From NCBI GenBank assembly GCA_913054135.1, contig CAJXJK010000018.1, positions 1 through 63,161 of the forward strand: a stretch of 63,161 nt of DNA. Reading direction: 5' to 3'. The notes below the pieces were generated by a model that was not told the origin of the DNA, ran no database searches, and saw nothing but the letters and a program-made list of their open reading frames with translations. The position numbers and the translations under genes are program-made. Every line of letters starts with the position of its first letter. Position 1 is the stretch's first letter. Origin of the DNA: an uncultured Flavobacteriales bacterium (GTDB lineage: Bacteria; Bacteroidota; Bacteroidia; Flavobacteriales_D; Crocinitomicaceae). Positions 1 through 9,001 of the stretch are shown here, in pieces.

Positions 1-56
1 CACGAAACACGAAACACGAAACACGAAACACGAAACACGAAACACGAAACACGAAT
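1..56. repeat. Tandem 7-bp repeat at window edge
   Basis: Seven perfect copies of CACGAAA are followed by an eighth ending in T (CACGAAT). The array starts at the first base, so it probably continues outside the window. The unit is a heptamer without spacers, so this is a simple tandem repeat and not a CRISPR. Confidence 0.95.
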
Positions 57-120
57 CCATTTGTCACCCCGCCGAGTCTACAGTCACGAGCCTCCAGTTT
101 CTAAAACCATTTGTCACCCC
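57..120. repeat. 14-bp direct repeat pair
   Basis: CCATTTGTCACCCC occurs at 57-70 and again at 107-120, 50 bp apart, in the non-coding stretch after the heptamer array. It could be part of a dispersed intergenic repeat family, but one window cannot show that. Confidence 0.7.
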
Positions 121-145
121 ACACATCAACGCCACTTTACCGCAC

Positions 146-176
146 AAAAAAAAGCCCCACATTCCTGCAGAGCTTT
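146..176 (-). terminator. Intrinsic terminator of the SPOR gene
   Basis: Read on the minus strand, AAGCTC pairs with GGGCTT (one G-T pair) around a loop of about 11 nt, followed by eight T. It lies just past the stop of the minus-strand SPOR-domain gene. Confidence 0.6.
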
Positions 177-199
177 AATTTCGTTCGTTTTAAGTTCAA

Positions 200-691
200 T
201 TACTCCTGAACTCCGGTATCTAATGTTGGTAGTTGAATTTTATCCTTCACGACAACCGCGGTAGGAAAAGTCAATAAGATCTCTTGCTTTAATTTCTCCG
301 CTTCTAACTTAGTTCTAAAATTCCCTACCCTAACTCTATAATTTGGAGCTAAATAGTCTATATAAGTTTTGTGCTCATCATACAAATTCATGAAGTGAGA
401 TTTTTGTTGCTCTGATTTTGACTTGTCTTGATCAAAGTAAATTAACAGTCTATAGCCGTCTACTAAAACCCCGTCTAGTCCCTCTTCACCACTTCTAACA
501 AAAGCTTCCAATTTCGGAATCCTCTGATCTTCGTAAATCGTTACAGTTCCTTCTTTCTTGTTGAAATCTAGATTTTCTGTTTTAGTTGGAGTGCTGTCAT
601 TTTTAGCCGGAAAACTCATCCAATTGTCATCTTGAGAATGACTATTAATTGAACAAATTAAAACCACTATTAGTATGCTTACCTTTTTCAT
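200..691 (-). CDS. SPOR-domain envelope protein
   Basis: A 163-residue exported protein. Residues 1-20 form a signal peptide ending around SINSHSQ. The region from about residue 75 to 150 resembles a SPOR domain: a YRLLIYF strand, a helix rich in E/Q/K, then YRVRVGNFRTKLEAEKLKQE, the usual second half. SPOR domains bind glycan strands stripped of stem peptides in peptidoglycan, so a periplasmic wall-associated role is likely. The start was set at the ATG at 691 because it begins the signal peptide and because a -7 box (TACATTTG) lies at 710-717, downstream of the longer possible start at 730. No particular partner is indicated by the neighbours. Confidence 0.8.
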   Translation of the reverse strand: MKKVSILIVVLICSINSHSQDDNWMSFPAKNDSTPTKTENLDFNKKEGTVTIYEDQRIPKLEAFVRSGEEGLDGVLVDGYRLLIYFDQDKSKSEQQKSHFMNLYDEHKTYIDYLAPNYRVRVGNFRTKLEAEKLKQEILLTFPTAVVVKDKIQLPTLDTGVQE

Positions 692-709
692 TTCTGAATT
701 GCTTTTAGA

Positions 710-717
710 CAAATGTA
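710..717 (-). promoter_or_regulatory. -7 promoter box of SPOR gene
   Basis: The minus strand reads TACATTTG, a perfect fit to the Bacteroidota -7 consensus TAnnTTTG, 18 bp before the chosen ATG. I see no matching -33 TTTG at the usual distance. Confidence 0.45.
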
Positions 718-897
718 AATATTTTGTCAATCATTGTTGTTTTTGCTATTCTTAAAAAGGCTCCAATTTATTATTCAGAACCCTGAAGTTATTATGTCAT
801 AAGACTTTGCGATTATTTGCTTATTTAGAATCATTTTAAATTAACTCATACGCCGCGAAAAAGTTGGGCTTCCGCGCAAGATAAAAGGACTTTCTGC

Positions 898-905
898 TAT
901 TTTTG
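898..905 (+). promoter_or_regulatory. Candidate -7 box of the act-cox operon
   Basis: TATTTTTG fits TAnnTTTG and would give a leader of about 45 nt before actA. There is no recognisable -33 TTTG 19-21 bp upstream, so the call rests on the -7 box alone. Confidence 0.35.
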
Positions 906-956
906 TCGGTGATTAAGTATCTTGTATACACAGCAAAAAAGACAAAAATTTTGCAA

Positions 957-2336
957 ATGAAAATATTAAAATCAGTCATCTCACAGAGATTCAAGTCGTT
1001 AGCACTTACTGCTATCGCACTCCTTTCGTTTACATACAACATCCATGCCCAAGAGGGGGATGCTGCAATTGGTGAAGGAATTTTTAAAGCCAATTGTGCT
1101 TCTTGTCACTTTCCTGATAAGGACATGACAGGTCCAGCTCTTCAGGGGGCTAGACAACGCTGGATTGACAATTCTTCAGAGGAGAAGTTCTACGAATGGA
1201 TTAAGAATTCACAAGCTGTAATCAAGGGTGGAGACGCTTATGCAAATAAATTATTTGCAGATAACGGAAAGTCAGTGATGACACCTCAGGCAGTGTCTAA
1301 CGAACAAATTGACCACATATTTGCTTATGTTGAGGCTTACGTTCCTCAGGTTGCAGGTCCTGGCGAAACAGCTGGAAATGTGGGGGTTACTGTTGAAGAG
1401 GATTCTTCTATGATGTGGTGGATTATGGCTGGGTTGCTTTTGTTGGTGATCGGAGCAGCTGTAATGTCTAAGTCTAACTTAGCGAAAGCTGAGAAGGTTT
1501 CAAAAGGTGAAGAAATTGATCACAACGAAACTGTTGGTCAAGGAGTAAGAAGATGGGCTTGGAATAACAGAGGTTGGGTTGGATTCTTTTCTCTTGTTTT
1601 TGTGATTATCATTTTGGTTGTTGGAATGATGGATCTAATGAAAATTGGTGTTTTCGAAGATTACAAACCAGAACAACCTATCGCCTACTCTCATACATTG
1701 CATGCCGGTGAGTTAGGTATTGATTGTAAATACTGCCATAATGCTGTTACAAAATCTAAACACGCAACAATTCCAACTGTGAATGTTTGTATGAATTGTC
1801 ACAAAGCAGTTAATGAAGGAACCGAAACTGGTACTGAAGAAATTGCGAAGATTTATGAGGCAGCAGGCTGGGATCCAGATCTTAATGCTTACACAGGAGA
1901 TACTAAGCCAATCAAATGGGTGAAGGTTCACAACTTACCTGATCATGTTTATTTCAATCACTCGCAGCACGTTGAAGTTGGTGGTGTCGATTGTCAACAG
2001 TGTCATGGAGACATGAAACAAGAAACTGTGGCTAGAGTAATGACTACTCAAGACTTAAACAATGTTGGTGTGAATAATCCAGATATGGATGAAAATGCCG
2101 TGAAATTCACAAGACCTACTTTAACAATGGGTTGGTGTATTGAATGTCACGAGAAATCATCAGTTGATGTTGGTGGTTCGCATGTTGCAGGTGCTGCAGA
2201 GAACGAAGATTCATACTATGGTGTGATTCACCAAAGATTACTAAAGGATAAGAAGACTTATCAAAGATATTTAGAAGATGACGTGATTTCGGTTGCTGAA
2301 CTTGGAGGATGGGAATGTGCGAAATGTCACTATTAA
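957..2336 (+). CDS. actA: Alternative complex III subunit A, multihaem cytochrome c
   Basis: Electron-carrying subunit of alternative complex III (menaquinol:cytochrome c/oxidase oxidoreductase) in the inner membrane. The 459-residue protein has a signal peptide (1-32) and six CxxCH haem c motifs. The first, CASCH at 47-51, sits in a class-I cytochrome c domain. Five more follow two membrane helices (about 153-170 and 207-224): CKYCH 257-261, CMNCH 278-282, CQQCH 346-350, CIECH 394-398 and CAKCH 454-458. The classical ActA is the pentahaem part, so this is a monohaem-pentahaem fusion. The start at 957 gives a proper signal peptide; the in-frame start at 903 adds a charged extension before it. 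First gene of an eight-gene operon, 27 nt before actB. Confidence 0.93.
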   Translation: MKILKSVISQRFKSLALTAIALLSFTYNIHAQEGDAAIGEGIFKANCASCHFPDKDMTGPALQGARQRWIDNSSEEKFYEWIKNSQAVIKGGDAYANKLFADNGKSVMTPQAVSNEQIDHIFAYVEAYVPQVAGPGETAGNVGVTVEEDSSMMWWIMAGLLLLVIGAAVMSKSNLAKAEKVSKGEEIDHNETVGQGVRRWAWNNRGWVGFFSLVFVIIILVVGMMDLMKIGVFEDYKPEQPIAYSHTLHAGELGIDCKYCHNAVTKSKHATIPTVNVCMNCHKAVNEGTETGTEEIAKIYEAAGWDPDLNAYTGDTKPIKWVKVHNLPDHVYFNHSQHVEVGGVDCQQCHGDMKQETVARVMTTQDLNNVGVNNPDMDENAVKFTRPTLTMGWCIECHEKSSVDVGGSHVAGAAENEDSYYGVIHQRLLKDKKTYQRYLEDDVISVAELGGWECAKCHY

Positions 2337-2363
2337 TAAAGAATTAAGAGGTTTAATTTAGAT

Positions 2364-5300
2364 ATGGGAACAAATAAGAAATACTGGAAAGGTTTTGAAG
2401 AGCTCCAACAAACTCCTGAGTTTTTAGAAAAAGCGCAGAGTGAGTTTCCTCAAGAACTAAGTGTTGATGAATTCTTGGCTGACGATAAGGTTAGTGAAGC
2501 ATCAACAGGACGTAGAGATTTTCTGAAGTTTTTAGGGTTTAGTGTTGCAGCTGCAACACTAGCTGCCTGTGAAGCTCCAGTAATTAAAGCAGTGCCTTAT
2601 GTTGTAAAACCTGAAGACGTGACACCTGGTGTTGCTAACTGGTATGCATCAACTTTCTATGATGGTGCAAATTATGCTAGCATCTTGGTTAAGTCAAGAG
2701 AGGGTAGACCAATTCATATTAAAGGAAATAAAGATTGGGGTTTCACAAACGGAGCCGTTAATCCTCAAATTGCAGCATCTGTTTTAGGACTATATAATAG
2801 CGCTAGATTAGATTCACCGCAAACTAAAGACGGAACTCAAGTTTCTTGGGCAGATGCAGATACTGCTATCGCCTCAGCACTTGAGAAAGCCGGAAAGAAA
2901 AAGATTGTTTTAATCTCTGGTACAGAGATTAGCCCTTCTACTAAAAATGCTATTGACGGTTTCAAAGCTAAGTATGGCGGAGTTGATATGCCATCTATGG
3001 AAATGCCTGCAGTTGAAGACGCAGTTGTTGTAGAAGGTGAAGATGTTCCTACTGATGCTCCAGCTATGCCTGAAATGCCAGAAGGAAATGTAATCCACGT
3101 GCAATATGACGCCGTTTCTTATAACGGAATCAGAGAAGCGAACTTAGAGTCTTTTGGACAAAGAGCTATTCCTGATTATGACTTTTCACAAGCAAAAGTT
3201 ATTGTAGCTGTATCGTGTGATTTCTTAAACTCATGGGTATTACCAACTCAGTTTGTTGGTCAATATGCACAAAGAAGAAATCCTGATGGAGAGTGGATGT
3301 CACAGCACTTCCAGTTCGAGACTAACATGTCTCAAACAGGATCAAATGCAGATTATAGAGGTTTAATTAAGCCTTCTCAACAAGGAGCCGCTTTAGCTTA
3401 CATCCATAAAGGAGTGGGAGCTGGTGCAGTTTCAGGTGTTGACACAGCATCATTAGATGCAGATACAATTGAAAAATTAGATTTAGCAATTGAAGCTTTA
3501 AAAGCAGCTAAAGGAAAATCTTTAGTAGTAGCAGGATCGAATAGAAAATCTGCTCAAGTAATTGCAAACTCAATTAACGCTCACCTAAATAATTATAGCG
3601 GACCAATTAACATGAACAATCCAATCATGTTACATGCATCTCAAGATGAGAAAATGGCCAATGCTATTAAAGAGATGAACGGAGGAAAAGTTGCCGCAGT
3701 AATTATGTGGAACACAAATCCTGTTTATACTTTATCAAATGGTGAAGAGTTTAGAACAGCATTAGCAAACGTAGGAACTTCAGTTTCTATGTCTCAATAC
3801 GCAGATGAAACAGCAGCTAACTGCGATTACATCTGTCCAGAAAGTCACGCTTTAGAAGCTTGGAATGATTACGCTCCTAAGATGCGTACTTATTCATTAG
3901 CACAGCCAACTATTAGACCATTAGGTGATACTCGTCCAGTGGGTGAGTCATTCTTAGTATGGTCAGGTGAAGCAGTTCACACTGGTAAAGACAGTGCAAC
4001 TTGGCATAACTATGTTAAAGGTCTTTGGGAGCAATGGGGATTCCCTGCGCAAACAAAGCATGCTACTTTCAATACTTATTGGAATGCAATGGTTCACCAA
4101 TCTTGTGATTCAGGTGAAGGAGAACCAACAGCGAGCTCACAAAGCTTTAATGGGAACGTTTCTGGAGCAGGAAAAGATTTAGGATCTATTGCTGGTGGAG
4201 ATTTTGAAGTAGCTCTTTATCAAAAGGCTGGTATCGGAAACGGAACACATGCAAACAATCCTTGGCTTCAAGAAATGCCAGATACAGTTACAAAAGTAAC
4301 TTGGGATAATTATGCTACTATGGCCTATGCTGATATTGAAGCAATGGGCGGAGAAACTGGCTTAGGTCAAGAAACTCCTTCTACTGAAGTAACTGTAACA
4401 GTAGGTGATAAAACACTTACATTACCTGCTTATCCTCAAGCTGGTCAAGCACCAGGAACAATTGGAATAGCAGTTGGATACGGAAGAGGAGCTGGAGCTG
4501 AGAATATCGGTAAAGGTGCTTACCAACAATCAGGAATGTACGGAGAAGCTTCTACAACTCCTATCGGACAAAACGCTTACGTTTTAGTTGATAATGGAGA
4601 TTTTGATGCTTACTCTGCATCAGTTTCTAATACAGGTAACACGTACAATTTAGCTTGTACTCAAACTCACAGTACTGTGATGGCGAGAAACTCAATTGTT
4701 AAGGAAACAACTTTAGATACTTATAACACTGCAGAACCTGCAGCATACAATCACAAGCACGTATTACATTCAGGATGGAATCATGATGAAAAACCAGTTT
4801 CTGAGTTTGATTTATGGGAAGGTCATCCAGTTGAGCACGTAGGGCACAGATGGGGAATGACTATCGACCTTAGTTCTTGTATCGGATGTGGATCTTGTTT
4901 GGTTGCTTGTCAATCTGAAAACAATGTTCCAGTTGTAGGTAAAGATGAAATTAGAAGAGGAAGAGAAATGCATTGGTTAAGAATTGACCGTTATTACTCT
5001 TCTGATGTTGAAGTTGCAGTTGGTACAAGAGACCCTGAAGAATTTGCAACTGAAGGATTTAGTGGTTTGAAAAAACCATCACACAATCCAAAAGTGGTTC
5101 ACATGCCAATGATGTGTCACCACTGTAATCACGCTCCATGTGAAACTGTTTGTCCAGTTGCGGCAACTACTCACTCAAATGAGGGCTTAAACCAAATGAC
5201 TTATAACAGATGTATCGGTACGAGATATTGCGGAAACAACTGTCCTTATAAAGTAAGAAGATTCAACTGGTTCAACTACCCATCTTACAGAAAATTCACT

Positions 5301-5780
5301 GAAGTGAACCCTGCTCAAGATGACTTAGGTAGAATGGTACTGAACCCAGATGTAGTTGTTAGAACAAGAGGAGTAATGGAAAAATGCTCTATGTGTGTTC
5401 AAAGAGTGCAGTCTGGTAAATTAGTTGCTAAGAAAGAAGACAGAATGGTAAAAGATGGTGACGTAGTTACTGCTTGTGCTGATGTTTGTCCTACAAATGC
5501 AATTACAGTCGGTGACTGGAATGATGAGACATCTGCAATCAGAAAATCTTCTGAAGACAAGAGATCTTACCAAGCACTTGAAGAGATTGGAGTTAAACCA
5601 AATATTTGGTACAAAGTGAAAGTTCGTAATGAAGTAAATGCTGATTTAGCTGAACTTCAAGCTGAGCAGGCTGCACATTCAGCAAGTCATGGTGGAGATC
5701 ACGGTGATGAGCACGGAGAAGAAGGACATGAAGAAGGTGGGCATGATGATGCTGCACATGACGATCACGGAGGACACTAA
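2364..5780 (+). CDS. actB: Alternative complex III subunit B, molybdopterin-like and iron-sulfur protein
   Basis: Large periplasmic subunit of ACIII (1138 residues). Residues 1-48 are followed by a twin-arginine export signal (RRDFLKFLGF from residue 50) ending in a lipobox-like LAAC (Cys69), so Tat export and lipid anchoring are inferred. A long molybdopterin-oxidoreductase-like domain follows (about 75-800); in known ACIII it holds no cofactor. The C-terminal ferredoxin-like domain has four cysteine groups: CIGCGSCLVAC near 840, CHHCNHAPCETVC near 917, CIGTRYCGNNC near 950, and CSMC near 1007 with CADVC near 1037. This suits three 4Fe-4S clusters and one 3Fe-4S. The tail (about 1105-1138) is unusually rich in His, Asp and Glu. 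Confidence 0.95.
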   Translation: MGTNKKYWKGFEELQQTPEFLEKAQSEFPQELSVDEFLADDKVSEASTGRRDFLKFLGFSVAAATLAACEAPVIKAVPYVVKPEDVTPGVANWYASTFYDGANYASILVKSREGRPIHIKGNKDWGFTNGAVNPQIAASVLGLYNSARLDSPQTKDGTQVSWADADTAIASALEKAGKKKIVLISGTEISPSTKNAIDGFKAKYGGVDMPSMEMPAVEDAVVVEGEDVPTDAPAMPEMPEGNVIHVQYDAVSYNGIREANLESFGQRAIPDYDFSQAKVIVAVSCDFLNSWVLPTQFVGQYAQRRNPDGEWMSQHFQFETNMSQTGSNADYRGLIKPSQQGAALAYIHKGVGAGAVSGVDTASLDADTIEKLDLAIEALKAAKGKSLVVAGSNRKSAQVIANSINAHLNNYSGPINMNNPIMLHASQDEKMANAIKEMNGGKVAAVIMWNTNPVYTLSNGEEFRTALANVGTSVSMSQYADETAANCDYICPESHALEAWNDYAPKMRTYSLAQPTIRPLGDTRPVGESFLVWSGEAVHTGKDSATWHNYVKGLWEQWGFPAQTKHATFNTYWNAMVHQSCDSGEGEPTASSQSFNGNVSGAGKDLGSIAGGDFEVALYQKAGIGNGTHANNPWLQEMPDTVTKVTWDNYATMAYADIEAMGGETGLGQETPSTEVTVTVGDKTLTLPAYPQAGQAPGTIGIAVGYGRGAGAENIGKGAYQQSGMYGEASTTPIGQNAYVLVDNGDFDAYSASVSNTGNTYNLACTQTHSTVMARNSIVKETTLDTYNTAEPAAYNHKHVLHSGWNHDEKPVSEFDLWEGHPVEHVGHRWGMTIDLSSCIGCGSCLVACQSENNVPVVGKDEIRRGREMHWLRIDRYYSSDVEVAVGTRDPEEFATEGFSGLKKPSHNPKVVHMPMMCHHCNHAPCETVCPVAATTHSNEGLNQMTYNRCIGTRYCGNNCPYKVRRFNWFNYPSYRKFTEVNPAQDDLGRMVLNPDVVVRTRGVMEKCSMCVQRVQSGKLVAKKEDRMVKDGDVVTACADVCPTNAITVGDWNDETSAIRKSSEDKRSYQALEEIGVKPNIWYKVKVRNEVNADLAELQAEQAAHSASHGGDHGDEHGEEGHEEGGHDDAAHDDHGGH

Positions 5781-5790
5781 AATGAAATTA

Positions 5791-5803
5791 TCCGCATTGC
5801 GGA
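5791..5803. other. Small hairpin between actB and actC
   Basis: TCCGC-ATT-GCGGA is a perfect 5-bp stem in the 59-bp gap, with no T-run after it, so it is not a terminator. It might mark an mRNA processing or stability point inside the operon. Confidence 0.4.
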
Positions 5804-5839
5804 ATTGAAATAATTGAGACAAAACTAAACTAAGCAAGA

Positions 5840-7630
5840 ATGCATAAGGAAGCTGCGATTAGAGAACCATTAATACTAGGCCACAAGACCTACAGTGATA
5901 TCACTGAGGACGTTTGTAGACCTATTGAAGGAAAGGCGCCGAAAGCCTGGTACATCATGTTTGGTATTTCCCTTTTAGTTGGGTTATACGGAATCGGTTG
6001 TATCCTTTACCTTTTAGGAACCGGAATCGGAACTTGGGGATTGAACAAGACCGTTGAATGGGCTTGGGATATTACCAACTTCGTTTGGTGGGTAGGTATC
6101 GGTCACGCCGGAACACTGATTTCAGCCGTACTATTATTATTTAGACAGAGATGGAGAATGGCGATTAACCGTTCTGCTGAGGCAATGACAATTTTCGCCG
6201 TATTTATGGCAGGTTTGTTCCCATTGATTCACATGGGTCGTTTATGGGTTGGATACTGGGTAATGCCAATTCCAAATCAATTTGGTTCTCTTTGGGTTAA
6301 CTTTAACTCACCCCTCCTCTGGGATGTATTCGCCATATCAACTTATTTATCTGTATCGGTAGTATTCTGGTACATTGGTTTAATTCCTGATTTTGCAACT
6401 ATCAGAGATAGAGCAAAAGGAGCCGTTTCTAAGAAGATGTATGGTATCCTATCTTTCGGATGGTCAGGTAGAGCTAAACATTGGAACAGATTTGAATTAG
6501 TTTCCCTTGTTTTAGCGGGATTAGCAACACCACTTGTATTCTCGGTACACTCAATTGTATCATTTGATTTCGCCACTTCGGTAATTCCAGGTTGGCATAC
6601 AACAATTTTCCCCCCCTACTTCGTAGCAGGAGCTGTATTCTCAGGATTCGCAATGGTACAAACTCTATTGTTGATTTTAAGAAAAGGAATGAAACTAGAG
6701 GCTTATATTCATACTAAGCACGTAGAGTATATGAACATTGTAATCATGGTTACAGGTTCAATCGTAGGTGTAGCTTATTTAACTGAGCTTTTCATCTCTT
6801 GGTATTCAGGTGTTGAGTACGAATCGTACGCATTCATCAACAGAGCAACGGGACCATACTGGTGGGCTTACGCTTCTATGATGACTTGTAACGTGATCTC
6901 TCCACAGTTAATGTGGTTCAAAAAATTAAGAAGAAGTTTACTTTTCACATTCTTCATTTCGATTGTTGTAAATATCGGTATGTGGTTTGAGCGTTTCGTA
7001 ATTATCGTTACCTCTATCCACCAAGATTATTTACCTTCTTCTTGGAGTATGTTCTACCCAACTTGGGTGGATATAGGAGTGTTCTTAGGAACATTAGGTA
7101 TTTTCTTCGCATTCTACTTAGGATTTGCAAGATACTTCCCAGTATTAGCAATGTCTGAGTTGAAAACAATCTTGAAAATTTCAGGTGAATCTTATAAAGA
7201 TGGTTCTGCACCAACTCATGATGATCATGGTGGTGGAGGTGATTCTCACACTGAAGCTGCTCCGGTAGTAGAAGAGAAAGTAGCTGAGCCTGCACCAGTT
7301 GTTGAAGAGAAGGTTGAAGAAGTTAAAGAGGCTGTAAAGGAAGAGGTGAAAGAAAAACTTTCAGATGAAGAGAAATCAAAAAGAGTTTCTTCGTTGATGG
7401 AAAAACTAGGAGCTGGAGATGCTTCAAATGCTGATGACTTAAAGGTGATTAGCGGAGTAGGACCAAAAATGGAGTCTACTTTAAATGAGATCGGAATTTA
7501 CTCATACGAACAAGTGAGTAAAATGACAGATAACGAATATGAAATGCTTGACTCAATTACTGAATCTTTCCCTGGCAGAGCTAAGAGAGATGACTGGGCT
7601 GGACAAGCAAAAGAATTAATGAATAAATAA
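5840..7630 (+). CDS. actC: Alternative complex III subunit C with C-terminal helix-hairpin-helix extension
   Basis: NrfD/PsrC-type membrane subunit that holds the quinol site of ACIII on the periplasmic side. Residues 1-450 contain about ten hydrophobic helices, beginning with WYIMFGISLLVGLYGIGCIL, and the conserved GHAGTLISAVLLLFRQRWR segment. The protein is 596 residues, some 130-150 longer than its core. The extra part is a His/Gly linker (about 455-470), a Glu/Lys/Val-rich stalk (470-515) and a terminal domain containing LKVISGVGPKMESTLNEIGI, a helix-hairpin-helix signature. The same sort of domain ends some Bacteroidota L21 and NuoE proteins, from general knowledge. Ten bases separate it from actD. 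Confidence 0.93.
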   Translation: MHKEAAIREPLILGHKTYSDITEDVCRPIEGKAPKAWYIMFGISLLVGLYGIGCILYLLGTGIGTWGLNKTVEWAWDITNFVWWVGIGHAGTLISAVLLLFRQRWRMAINRSAEAMTIFAVFMAGLFPLIHMGRLWVGYWVMPIPNQFGSLWVNFNSPLLWDVFAISTYLSVSVVFWYIGLIPDFATIRDRAKGAVSKKMYGILSFGWSGRAKHWNRFELVSLVLAGLATPLVFSVHSIVSFDFATSVIPGWHTTIFPPYFVAGAVFSGFAMVQTLLLILRKGMKLEAYIHTKHVEYMNIVIMVTGSIVGVAYLTELFISWYSGVEYESYAFINRATGPYWWAYASMMTCNVISPQLMWFKKLRRSLLFTFFISIVVNIGMWFERFVIIVTSIHQDYLPSSWSMFYPTWVDIGVFLGTLGIFFAFYLGFARYFPVLAMSELKTILKISGESYKDGSAPTHDDHGGGGDSHTEAAPVVEEKVAEPAPVVEEKVEEVKEAVKEEVKEKLSDEEKSKRVSSLMEKLGAGDASNADDLKVISGVGPKMESTLNEIGIYSYEQVSKMTDNEYEMLDSITESFPGRAKRDDWAGQAKELMNK

Positions 7631-7639
7631 TTTAGACAG

Positions 7640-8185
7640 ATGGCAGATAGAGTAATATACGCTACCTATGATGATGATCACACTTGTTTAGAAAGTGCTA
7701 AGAAATTAGTAGCTGATGGTGTACATATCACAGATGTTTTTTCGCCTTTCCCAATTCACGGTATTGATCCGGTTATTGGAGTGAAACAAACAAGATTAGG
7801 AATTGTTGCAATGATGTTCGCGGTTACAGGTTTAATGTTAGCCGTTATCGGATTCAGATACATCATGATTCAAGATTGGCCAATGAATATTGGTGGTAAA
7901 CCTAACTTTACTTTGTTACAAAACTTCCCTGCGTTTGTTCCAATTTCATTTGAGTTTACTGTATTGTTTGCAGCTCATGGTATGGCTTTAACTTATTTCT
8001 TAAGAAATAAAACTTTACCAGGTATGCCAGCTGACAATCCTTATGCAAGAAACACTGATGATAGATTCACAATGGAAATCAGATTATCTGATAACCACGG
8101 AATGTCTTCAGATGAGTTGCAAGCGAAAATTAAGCAAACTGCAATCGTTGAGATTGAAGAAAAAGATTACGTTCAGATTAAATAA
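7640..8185 (+). CDS. actD: Alternative complex III subunit D (DUF3341)
   Basis: DUF3341 family membrane subunit of ACIII, 181 residues. The soluble N-terminal part (about 1-50) contains the family's HITDVFSPFPIHGID segment, which precedes two hydrophobic helices (about 56-76 and 95-116). The short C-terminal tail is charged. The role is structural as far as is known; the subunit carries no cofactor. Its place between actC and actE is the usual order. It starts 10 nt after actC and ends 6 nt before actE, so translation is probably coupled. Confidence 0.93.
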   Translation: MADRVIYATYDDDHTCLESAKKLVADGVHITDVFSPFPIHGIDPVIGVKQTRLGIVAMMFAVTGLMLAVIGFRYIMIQDWPMNIGGKPNFTLLQNFPAFVPISFEFTVLFAAHGMALTYFLRNKTLPGMPADNPYARNTDDRFTMEIRLSDNHGMSSDELQAKIKQTAIVEIEEKDYVQIK

Positions 8186-8191
8186 TACTTC

Positions 8192-8971
8192 ATGAATATG
8201 ATGAATATAAAATATTTCGGAATCGCATTACTAGCTATAGGACTAGGTTCTTGTACTAGTGATCCAAATTCTCCAGGTGTTGAGTACATGCCAGACATGT
8301 ATCGTTCGCCTGCTGCTGAAGCTTACGTAGATTATGGTGAAGTAAGAGGTCAATTTGACGAAGGTGCGGCACAAATCGTAGAAGACAAATTCTCATTTGT
8401 TCCGCCTAATGGTACAATCCCTTATTCTGATAAAGGTGGGGTTATGATGCCATATGAGCATGGAGCACCATTGAATGCAGATAAGACTCATGGATTATAT
8501 GGTATGAGACAAGATACTGCTGGAGCTGTAAATGCTCATAACGACATTAATCCAATTCCTTTTTCAGATGACGTTCTGGCTGAAGGTAAGGTACTTTATG
8601 AAAGATTCTGTATTCACTGTCATGGTGAAAAAGGAGCAGGAGACGGTGGAGTACCATCAAGTGGTAAATACCCACCTCCGGGAGCATATAATGGTCCTCT
8701 TAAAGATAAAACTGCTGGTGATATTTTTTATACTATAACTTATGGAAAAGGGGCAATGGGCTCTCACGCTTCACAAGTGAATAAAGAAGAAAGATGGAAG
8801 CTAGTTTACTATGTACAAAAATTACAAGGTAAAGATCCTGGTGCAGATGCTGCAATTCCTAACGGAGCTGACGCAAATGTTGAAGGAGGAGAAGGTGTTG
8901 ACGGACAAGGAATTATTGAAGAAGTAATTGAGGCCGGTGACCAAATTATTAATGACGACCACCACCACTAG
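8192..8971 (+). CDS. actE: Alternative complex III subunit E, monohaem cytochrome c lipoprotein
   Basis: Membrane-anchored monohaem cytochrome c of ACIII, 259 residues. A lipoprotein signal ends in GLGSC (Cys21). The haem-binding motif is CIHCH at 140-144, and a Met in YGKGAMGSHASQ is the likely second axial ligand. The role is electron transfer within or out of ACIII toward the oxidase encoded next door. Residues 25-120 carry the ActE-specific region with PPNGTIPY. The C-terminal 40 residues are acidic and end in three His, echoing the His-rich tail of ActB. Confidence 0.92.
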   Translation: MNMMNIKYFGIALLAIGLGSCTSDPNSPGVEYMPDMYRSPAAEAYVDYGEVRGQFDEGAAQIVEDKFSFVPPNGTIPYSDKGGVMMPYEHGAPLNADKTHGLYGMRQDTAGAVNAHNDINPIPFSDDVLAEGKVLYERFCIHCHGEKGAGDGGVPSSGKYPPPGAYNGPLKDKTAGDIFYTITYGKGAMGSHASQVNKEERWKLVYYVQKLQGKDPGADAAIPNGADANVEGGEGVDGQGIIEEVIEAGDQIINDDHHH

Positions 8972-9001
8972 TAAAGAATTTAATTAAGAAAAGATAATTA
9001 C

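Noticed and set aside
1-56. Possible CRISPR array
   Set aside because: The unit is 7 bp with no spacers; it is a plain tandem repeat.
61-264. 67-codon plus-strand reading frame
   Set aside because: It covers direct repeats, a terminator and the 3' end of the SPOR gene on the other strand, and its composition is not protein-like.
903-956. Upstream start for actA
   Set aside because: It adds 18 charged residues before a clear signal peptide and would begin at the candidate -7 box itself.
836-1093. 85-codon minus-strand reading frame
   Set aside because: Antisense to the actA leader and signal peptide, with no homologous features.
2364-5780. ActB as an active molybdenum enzyme
   Set aside because: It lies in an act operon with the ActB domain order; this family's molybdopterin-like domain holds no cofactor.
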